Origin: Zantedeschia hybrid cultivar
Taxonomy: Eukaryota > Streptophyta > Magnoliopsida > Alismatales > Araceae
NCBI GenBank assembly: GCA_030544215.1
Contig: JARZZO010000016.1
Span: 52,343,501 to 52,407,500, forward strand
Direction: 5' to 3'
Length of the DNA: 64,000 bases
Numbering within the stretch: position 1 is the stretch's first letter; each line of letters starts with the position of its first letter. Both the position numbers and the translations under genes were made by a program. This document shows positions 56,641 through 64,000 of the stretch, in pieces. The notes under the pieces are model-generated. The model made no database searches. It saw only the letters and a program-made list of their open reading frames with translations, and had not been told where the DNA came from.

Positions 56641-58191
56641 TGTTAGTTTTAGGTGGCCTACAAGCCAATCTGACTATGTAAATCTCGTTCATTTATTAAT
56701 ATAATGGCATAATATTCATTATGTATAAATCGCATTAATTATCGTTTCATAATGAAGTCCGTGAATATGTGCTATAGTGATCAGATTATGATGAGATCAT
56801 ACTAATGAGAGTGATCACTTAAACACACATATTCTTAATCGTTCTTAGTCGGAGGATATCCGAGAATGACATCGGATATCCGGTTAGACTAGTACAGATT
56901 ACTCTTGCTCATATGATGAGGGTGACTGATCTCATAAGTCACTTGTGTGGAGACACTAAGGCGAATATGTAGGTGCTCATTGGAGAATGAGTTTACTGAA
57001 CTGATCTGATTGAATCGCTGGATGGTATTATACCTCACTGTCAACCAGCTTGATTCTATTGTCGCAGTTGCGTGGATGGTCCTCGGACCTGAGACACCAA
57101 GGACACGTTGTTGGTAGACTTCTGTGCTTTGACCTTAGTCTACGAATCTCTAGCCACAGGATTCTAAAACGCCAAGGATTGGGTACAGCGGAATACCGTC
57201 GAAGGGAATTGTGTGTCAATAAGGAATCATTCGCTCTCGGTACTTAGAGAGAGAATGCTCTAGGAAGGATGCGCAGAAGTCCCTAGCCAAGGCGGATGAT
57301 AATATCGGGAAAGGAGTTTTCCGATATTTATCAGCGGCATCCAATCCAAGTGAGTCGACCGGTTAAGGTTTGACAGCACGTCATACCCTGAGTTGACTCA
57401 AGAGCATTGTACGAATGAAGGATTATATCCACGTGGTAACTGTCGGCGGAAAGGTTCCAAGAGTGGGTTACTTAACCCCGCTACCTTCCGGGTTCACGCG
57501 GTGTTGCTTGGCACCCAACGTGATCGGAGGCCCGGTCGAATTCGATGTGCGACATCAATTCGATTGATTAATTAATTAATAAAGGATTTAATTGATTAAT
57601 AAAGCCAGTGATGAGTCACTGGACTTGTTGGGCCATTAACTGGACTGGTAATTGGGCCTAGAAGGTTACACGCAAATGATTCTCAAGGCGATGGATAAAT
57701 AAGTGGATTTTATATAAACCGGGGTTTTTTATGAAAAACCGCGCGATTAGTATAAAACATAGCGAACGGGTTGAGCAGGCCAAGCTACTGCCAACCCTCG
57801 CCGTCCCTCCTCTGTTTCTCTCTCTCTCTCTAGCGTCGAGACAGATCCAGATCTGCTCCGCCGCTTCTCCGACTCCCATTCGACAGGAAATCGTCCGCGC
57901 GTTGCGGCGATTGTTGCGGCGACCGACAGAGGTTTCGTGGGCTGAGAAGAACGAGGAACGTGAGGATATCCATCGCTAGGAGGATCGCGTGGACTTCGCT
58001 AGAGGCCGGGAACTTGCGCGGCTTGTGGTGTCGCACCGACGAAACCAAACGGTTGCGGATTCGAATCCACACACGGTGAGAACCGATAATCCGATTATCG
58101 TGATTTTTAGTTTTTCGAAACGGGAACGGATCTCCGTTTTATATTTTATTTCCGTTGCGCGGGAGATCCGGAGAAATCGAGAAACCCAACA
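56641..58191 (+). repeat. 5' LTR of Copia D
   Basis: It is 1551 bp, from TGTTAGTTTTAGG to CCCAACA. TATAAAA is at 57751-57757, followed by a CT-rich tract (57810-57832). It is used here as the full-length reference for LTR fragments (i)-(iii). Confidence 0.9.
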
Positions 58192-58206
58192 GCGGTATCA
58201 GAGCCA
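58192..58206 (+). promoter_or_regulatory. Primer binding site of Copia D
   Basis: GCGGTATCAGAGCC directly after the LTR. It equals the initiator-Met tRNA PBS with the first T changed to C. Confidence 0.8.
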
Positions 58207-60888
58207 AGTTCCATTGTTTCTTGTCTCGTTTCGGTCTCCGAAATTAATTTTTCATAGTATTTTTCCATGCACAAATTCGATTATATTGCTGGGATCGTGT
58301 TCATGTGATGAATACAAAATAATTAGATTATTTTTTTATGCAAGATCGGATTTTGTTTCGGGATGTTTTAGTGTTCTTCGTCGGACGAAGAACGGCGGGC
58401 GTTTCGGGTTCGTTCAGTCCTCCCCAAGTGTTGGGTAGGCTTGACTGGTGCCCTAGATCCTTGGGGAAGGATCATCGGTCAACCCCGTACCCGTAGCTGA
58501 CGTCGGAGAGACCCCAAGTGGTGGCCGGATTAAAGGATCCCTTATTGTTCTTCCCACGGGTTTTATGAAAACTGAAAACCAGAATTTTTTTTTTGGGAAA
58601 CACCAGGGATCGGACAGCTTCTATTCGAGGCCCTCGTCGGCGCCGGGGGGCTTTACCAGTGTGGCCGGCCGACGCCGAGACCCTGCTGCCGGGCGGCGCC
58701 ACACCTCCCAGCTGCCGGCCTCCAAACCTGCATCTTGTTAGGGTTTCAGGGGGGGGGCTTCTGGATTGGGAAGATGTCGGCCGGGCCGGCGCCCCAGACC
58801 GGTTCGGTTGGACCGGGCCACCCTAGCTGGTCTGGGTGGCTAAGCCAAGGCCGAGCCCTGGCTCCACTAGTGGGCTGAGCCACTTTCTAATTCCCCCCCT
58901 CATTAACCCATTATAACCCCCTAAATTCCTAATTAAACCTTATTGACCCAATTAAATTCAAATTAGATTTTAAATTAAAGAATTTCAAAGTGTTTTGAAA
59001 TTAAATTTTATCTAATTTTATTTAATTGAGCCATTAATGATTTTGGAATCATTTTATTAACAAATTATTGTTAACTATTGAAATTAGTTATTAATTTTAA
59101 ATGATTAATTTAAGAGTTAAATTAATGTTCATTAGTTAATTAGAATTGATTGTTAATTTAATTGTTATATTAACGATTAATTTTAACTAACTAATTAAAT
59201 GGTTTTATTAGGATTTATTAGTTTTTAGTTTAAGTGCTAAACTAATAATTAATATTTATATAATAATCTAAGAGTTAGATTAGTAGTTAAATAATTAATT
59301 AGTATTAATTACTAGTTTAAGAGTTAAATTAGTCATTAACATTAATTAATTAATTATTCTAAGAGTTAGATTAATGATTTATGACGAATTAAAGTTGATT
59401 ATTAATTTAAGTGTTAAATTAATGATTAATTTTAATCTACTGATCTAAAAGTTAGATTAGTAAATGATTTTAATAGTCTAATTGTTAGATTATTAATGGA
59501 ATTTCAATCTAATTGTTAGATTGATTATTAGAATTGTTCTAATTTGCATGGAATAATCTGGAATTATTAATTTGGAGTGTGTGCACATGTGATGTGTGTT
59601 TTTGATATTTTTAAATTTGATTTGATCGCATGATTAATTTAATTAAAAGTATTTTCAAAATTCAAATACCAATTTTGATTGGATCCCAGCTTTTTAAAAG
59701 CCAAAATTATTTATTTTGAAAACTCATTTATTTTAGCCATGTGATGTGCTGGATCATGTGTGGAATGTTTAAAACACACCGTGGTCATGGATATGTACTT
59801 AGTTAATTATTCATGTGATAAATGGATTGTGTAGATTGTAGATGTATGGTTGTTTATTAATTGTTAATAAATAGAGGTCGGCACACCTCTCTCTCTCTCA
59901 TACTCCGATGTATTTCTACCTCCCTCTCTTTTGTACTCACCATAAGGCCTTCTTCAATTTACTTGTAAATTCTAGAATTTAAATGTAATATGGTCAAGGC
60001 AACCGAGGAAAGAGCGAGGACGATCCACAGCTGCAACCAGGAAGGCGAAAAGATAGAGATCTCTTGCCTATGTGTTTGCAGGTTATCTAATATAATTGTT
60101 GTGTTAGATTGTGTGTGTGTTTGACTGTTGGCTCCAGTCAGATCCACTGTGCTATTCATGACCAGACTAGACATGTATGTGATGCAATATTTACTTTTGA
60201 TTATGAATCAAAGCAGGTATAGTATTTACTAAATATATATGATATATTTTTATACTATCACCTAGGAGAGACCAAGATAAAAGTTATCTAAATACCCTCA
60301 GATAAACTCTAAGCCATAACGTGAGTAGTTAAGAACTTACCACGTGGTCCACCATCGTTATAGTCATAGGATTCGAATCACTTTAGGCAGGTTTGTTGTG
60401 CTATCCACAAGGCCTGCTTAATTAGGAGGAGAAACTGTGGCTATGGCATTAGATGCCTATATGATCGGGGTAGAGGAACTATGTAGCTTTGTTGTGCTAT
60501 CCACAAGGGCTGCATGCAAATCTATGCTCGTCGCGTAACGATGGTTAGATTAGACCAGAATTAGTGGTTTGTTGTGCTATCCACAAGGCCATTAAATCTC
60601 TGGGGGACCGAAACCAGGATCAAATATTGCAAAGAGTTGCAAGTCCCATGAGTTGGGTGCTCTTTGATTGTATTACAGTTTGTTGTGCTATCCACAAGGC
60701 TGTAGTGCAAGTCATTGAGATTCTGTTCTCCACTAGGAGACTGTCGACGTCTCCCGTTCTGTATAATTGAGGGTTATACAGTCCATCGAAAATTAGTGGG
60801 AGTTAAAACTTGAACAAAAGACCATGTCTTGTTTTATATTTAATATTTGAACATTTGCTAAAATAGAACTTATCTCCCATAGGGAATA
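58207..60888 (+). other. Leader of Copia D
   Basis: A long noncoding leader: a GC-rich part (about 58430-58880), an A/T-rich repeat array (about 58960-59530) and four hairpins TTGTG-CTATC-CACAA at 60396-60410, 60492-60506, 60572-60586 and 60683-60697. Short GC-rich frames exist on the + strand at 58593-58826, but I see no conservation that supports coding. Confidence 0.7.
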
Positions 60889-61058
60889 ATGTCGTCGAAT
60901 AACCCACTCCATGGCATACAGTCCATGGAAAATTAGTGGGAGTTAAAACTTGAACAAAAGACCATATCTTGTTTTATATTTAATATTTGAACATTTGCTA
61001 AAATAGAACTTATCTCCCATAGGGAATAATGTCGTCGAATAACCCACTCCATGGCATA
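60779..61058 (+). repeat. 140-bp tandem duplication across the gag start of Copia D
   Basis: GTCCAT begins at 60781 and again at 60921, exactly 140 bp apart, with nearly identical units. Each unit contains the gag ATG context (60889 and 61029), so the upstream ATG opens only a short frame. Confidence 0.88.
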
Positions 61059-61286
61059 CTTGATGCCAAACGTTTCACTAGCCTGTACTATTCGGATTGG
61101 TTCAGAAACCTGAAGAATGTCTTCAGATCTGAACACATTGGCTATGTCCTTAGAGTTGATCCTCCTGCTGAACCGACATTGGATGTCCTTGACGCAGAAA
61201 TGATAGCTATCGATAAAAGATTGAAGGACAAAGGCAAAGGAGTAATAAAAGGTGACTGCTTCTACTGTAAGCAGAATAGTCACTAG
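61029..61286 (+). pseudogene. gag: Shortened gag of Copia D
   Basis: ATG 61029, N-terminal gag, then a direct jump to the zinc knuckle (CFYC...). Most of the gag core present in C is missing. A TAG (61284-61286) replaces the Trp in the knuckle. Confidence 0.8.
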
Positions 61287-61331
61287 AAGAGGAACTGCAA
61301 GGAGTTCCTTAACGATAGAGCTCGTGAAAAA

Positions 61332-62540
61332 TTGAAGCTATTAGAAGTTTCAAATATCTATATGATAGATATCAACTTGTCAGTTAGAGATTCCACATCT
61401 TGGGTATTGGATACCGGATGTGTTTCTTATATATGTCATGATGCACAGATGCTGACAAGAAAGTGCAAGCTGAGACAAGGCGAGGTGCAATTGAGGCTAG
61501 GAAACGGCGCAAAAGTTGCGGCGATTGCTGTTGGGACAACAAACCTCAGGCTTCTATCGGGAGACGCCTTACTATTAGAAGATTGTTATTATGTTCCTAA
61601 CATAATAAAGAACATCATATCAACGTTTTGTTTGGACAAGATAGGATATAGGTTGACTATTGAAAGTAGAAATTGTTCAATTTATTATGGTAATAAATCA
61701 ATAGCTTCAGCATCTTTAGTCAACGGTCTATATCTCTTAGATATTTCTTATTACAATCTTCAAATTGATAATGTTCTTAAGAAGAGTAAGAATTGTGTGA
61801 ACCAAGTCTACATGTGGCATTGTAGACTTGGGCACATTGGCGAAAGCAGGTTGCAAAAGTTGTACAAGCATGATTACTTAACACCATTCGATTACGAATC
61901 GTTTGCAACATGTGAATCCTGCCTTATGGGAAAGATGGCAAAATCTCTATTTACTGGACATGGAGAACGTGCCAAGGACATTCTGGAACTAATACATTCG
62001 GATGTATGTAGTCCTATGTCCACCCAAGCCAAATGTGGCTACTCATACTTCATCACGTTCACCGATGACTTCTCAAGATTCGGCTATGTATACTTAATGA
62101 AGTACAAGTCGAAAACATTTGAGAAGTTCAAGGAGTTCAAAAATGAGATAGAGAAGCAGTTAGGAAAGAGTATTGAAACTTTTCAATCAGATCGAGGAGG
62201 AGAATACTTGAGTACTAATTTCACACAATACTTAAAGGATAATGATATCCTTTCTCAGCTAACCCCTCCATATACACCACAGATGAATGGTGTATCGGAA
62301 AGGAGGAATCGCACCTTGTTGGACATGGTGCGATCCATGATGAGCTTTTCGGGATTACCAATGTCCCTCTGGGGGTATGCTCTAGAGTCAGCAGCATACC
62401 TACTGAACAGAGTACCCAGCAAATCTATGGCCTCTACTCCATATGAGATATGGAAAGGCAGGAAATCAGAATTTAAACATGTTAAAGTCTGTGGTTGCCC
62501 TGCTCATATAAAGAGGCATGATCCAGACAAGTTAGAATCA
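61332..62540 (+). pseudogene. pol: Protease and integrase of Copia D
   Basis: Protease DTG near 61408. Integrase with H-x4-H and C-x2-C, then Asp (HSDVC), Asp (QSDRGGEY) and Glu (GVSERRNRT), all present. The frame stays open into foreign sequence and stops at 62565-62567. It corresponds residue for residue to C up to RHDPDKLES. Confidence 0.88.
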
Positions 62541-62783
62541 CATATCGCAGGGGCGCCAGAGAAGTAACGGTGGCGGCTAGTGTTGCCACCTGTTGTTGAA
62601 GTTCCTCCATCCAATTGTTTCTGAGAGTGAGAGACTCCGGTATGATGGAAAGGGCTGAACCTTGTGGACAAATAGAAGGGGCGCCTTCGGAGTGAAGTGG
62701 TTGTGCTGAGGTCGCCCCTACTTCTGCCTCGTCTTGTCCGGATCGTCTGGTCACTGGACGATAAGAAATGACTTCTTGCTAGT
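62541..62783 (-). pseudogene. gag: gag N-terminus of Gypsy element E, truncated
   Basis: The minus strand is open from about 62754, with a helical MEELQQQVATLAATVTSL segment that looks like the gag N-terminus of Tat-type Gypsy elements. It is truncated at the junction with Copia D. Confidence in the exact start is low because no ATG precedes the first 40 codons. Confidence 0.5.
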
Positions 62784-62801
62784 TTCCCACAGACGGCGCC
62801 A
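62784..62801 (-). promoter_or_regulatory. Primer binding site of Gypsy element E
   Basis: The minus strand reads TGGCGCCGTCTGTGGGAA, a PBS string found next to the 5' LTR of many plant Gypsy elements. Confidence 0.75.
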
Positions 62802-63429
62802 CGTGATATAGCCGAAACTATCATGGTCGGATTTCGAGACTGGAATATGAAGATGGAACCCGAAGATGGATCGGATCGGTGAAGAGGACCGACGGGGATC
62901 CGGAGCGAGGTGAGGGCGGAAACGGGGCCGAGGGTCCGAAGCCGAGAGTGGCCCGGGCAAGAGCTTGCAGGGAGCGAAGCCGAGACTCCCTTGGACGATG
63001 CGGACCGGCCGATGCAGGGCGAGGCCGAGGCTTCTTCGGACAAGGAGGACCAGCCGGCGAAAGGCGTCGAGACCGGAGGGAGAAGACCCGAGGTTGGCGG
63101 CCGAGACCGACTCGGAGAGGTCGGCGAAGATTCAAACCGAAGCCCCTACAGAAGGAGGAAAAGAAGAAGAAGAGCCAGTCAGTAGGAGTCCCAGGCTTCG
63201 GCCTTAAGGAACCCCCTCCGATGGCTAAGTTAGCTTCTGAAGATGATTCGATTCAGAAGGGAATGAAGAAGAAGCAGCTTTAAAGCTTTTTGGACTGTAG
63301 TCTTTGGGTCTCGAAGACATACCTTTGGTAATAAATAGCCGTATATTTATAGCGGATGATAGAGGTTGCTTAATGGTGGCAGCCGATATAGGATTATGTT
63401 TTGGTTTACTGGTAAACCGCCATAGTGCC

Positions 63430-63690
63430 TAACCCTCCCACCAGAGTGGGCCGGGTTACGGCTACTGGGCCGAAGGTTGGGGGCCGCCGATGGGCCAGAT
63501 GCCGCTTAGTGGGCTGGAGCCTACTGGGCCGAGGGCTGCTGGGCCGCTAACGGGTCGAAGGCTATTGGGCCGCTGATGGGCTGAAGGTTGTGAGGCCGCT
63601 GATGGGCCAATGACCACTGGACTGCTTACTGGGCCGAGGGCTGCTAGGCCGCTGATGGGCCGAAGGCTGCCAGTGGGCCTTTTACTGTTG
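63430..63690. repeat. GGGCC-rich minisatellite in the element E LTR
   Basis: About nine degenerate units of roughly 25-33 bp built on TGGGCCGCTGATGGGCCGAA. It lies upstream of the TATA box in LTR orientation. Confidence 0.75.
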
Positions 63691-63881
63691 CTGTTGGACT
63701 GATGTCAGTGGTGGGCTTGTTTTAATGGGCCGAATCGGATTCTGCCTTATCAGAAACCATGATGCACAGTAGCAGATCGGCGGCGCAGATCCGGCCTGCA
63801 CAACGGCAGGCTTCTTGCTATCCTCTTCTCATTCCTCCATAGGCGAGGAACGAATCATAAGAGGAAAAAGGAGAGAGCAAA

Positions 63882-63884
63882 ACT

Positions 63885-63935
<51 letters not shown>
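63882..63935. repeat. (GA)n microsatellite
   Basis: An almost pure AG/GA run with one interruption. Confidence 0.9.
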
Positions 63936-63936
<1 letters not shown>

Positions 63937-64000
63937 CACCAGGTATAGGGCGGCCCTGTCGCCATCACACACGGGGGAGAGAGAGTTCTTAACTCAAGGG

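Larger units (their letters stand above)
56641..62540 (+). mobile_element. Copia D, truncated in integrase
   Basis: 5' LTR 56641-58191, PBS, 2.7-kb leader, shortened gag, PR and integrase, then an abrupt end at about 62540 where element E sequence begins. RT, RNase H and the 3' LTR are missing. It is the sister of F and a relative of C. Gag is reduced to about 85 codons before the zinc knuckle. Confidence 0.9.
62802..64000 (-). repeat. 5' LTR of Gypsy element E (right end not located)
   Basis: It begins after the PBS in minus orientation. A TATAAATA (minus) is at 63344-63351. A GC-rich minisatellite (63430-63690) and (GA)n runs (63882-63935) lie farther up. Open frames at 62820-63285 on both strands are GC-rich shadows. 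The LTR's outer end may lie at or beyond the window edge. Confidence 0.65.

Noticed and set aside
62820..63285. ORFs in the element E LTR
   Set aside because: GC-rich overlapping open frames on both strands inside an LTR, with no conserved motif.

Overview
This window is nuclear DNA of a flowering plant, most likely a repeat-rich, heterochromatic region. Almost all of it is nested LTR retrotransposons. The evidence is Ty3/Gypsy and Ty1/Copia polyproteins, plant-type LTRs, PBS and PPT sites, plant mobile domain (PMD) genes with spliceosomal introns, and no intact ordinary host gene. The only host-gene trace I recognise is one probable exon of a homocysteine S-methyltransferase. I cannot name the species.

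Layout. (1) Positions 1-23046: element A, a giant Tat-type Gypsy element on the + strand whose 5' LTR lies off the left edge. It carries gag, protease, a G-patch segment, RT, two RNase H domains and integrase. Behind these lie two multi-exon PMD-like genes in antisense (9519-18369 and 19121-20379) and the 3' LTR (21738-23046). Copia element C (10102-16117, minus) is inserted in an exon of the first antisense gene, with TSD GAGGC. (2) Positions 23047-26077: fragments of Copia LTRs and of Copia element F, all minus, nested in each other, plus about 0.6 kb I do not recognise. (3) Positions 26078-45116: element B, a second copy of the same giant family on the minus strand. It is inserted in the leader of Copia F (TSD ACGAA/ACGAG), so A and B form an inverted pair. 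(4) Positions 45117-49135: the rest of F's leader, its PBS and its 5' LTR. (5) Positions 49205-56640: lower-copy DNA with the HMT-like exon, a hAT-type MITE, a tRNA-like remnant, a GC-rich duplicated patch and a LINE scrap. (6) Positions 56641-62540: Copia D (+), truncated in integrase. (7) About 62545-64000: 5' end of another Gypsy element, E (minus).

How it works together. Elements A and B share an unusual architecture: sense gag-pol, then a convergent antisense pair of PMD-like genes. Their introns all lie at codon boundaries, and the splice sites, exon lengths and one TATA box are kept in both copies. In addition, 38 short dyads of the form GCGTC-N10-GACGC lie in the noncoding parts of A and B: LTR U3, leader, upstream of both antisense genes, and intron 1 of the larger one. 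The stem is conserved, the spacer is exactly 10 nt in every copy, the spacer sequence varies, and paired changes (ACGTC...GACGT) occur. I infer a family-specific regulatory or recognition system, perhaps read by the element's own PMD-like proteins; this is a hypothesis. The Copia family has a separate repeated leader hairpin, TTGTG-(4 or 5 nt)-CACAA, with one clear compensatory change. All elements carry nonsense codons, deletions or lost ends, so none looks autonomous now.
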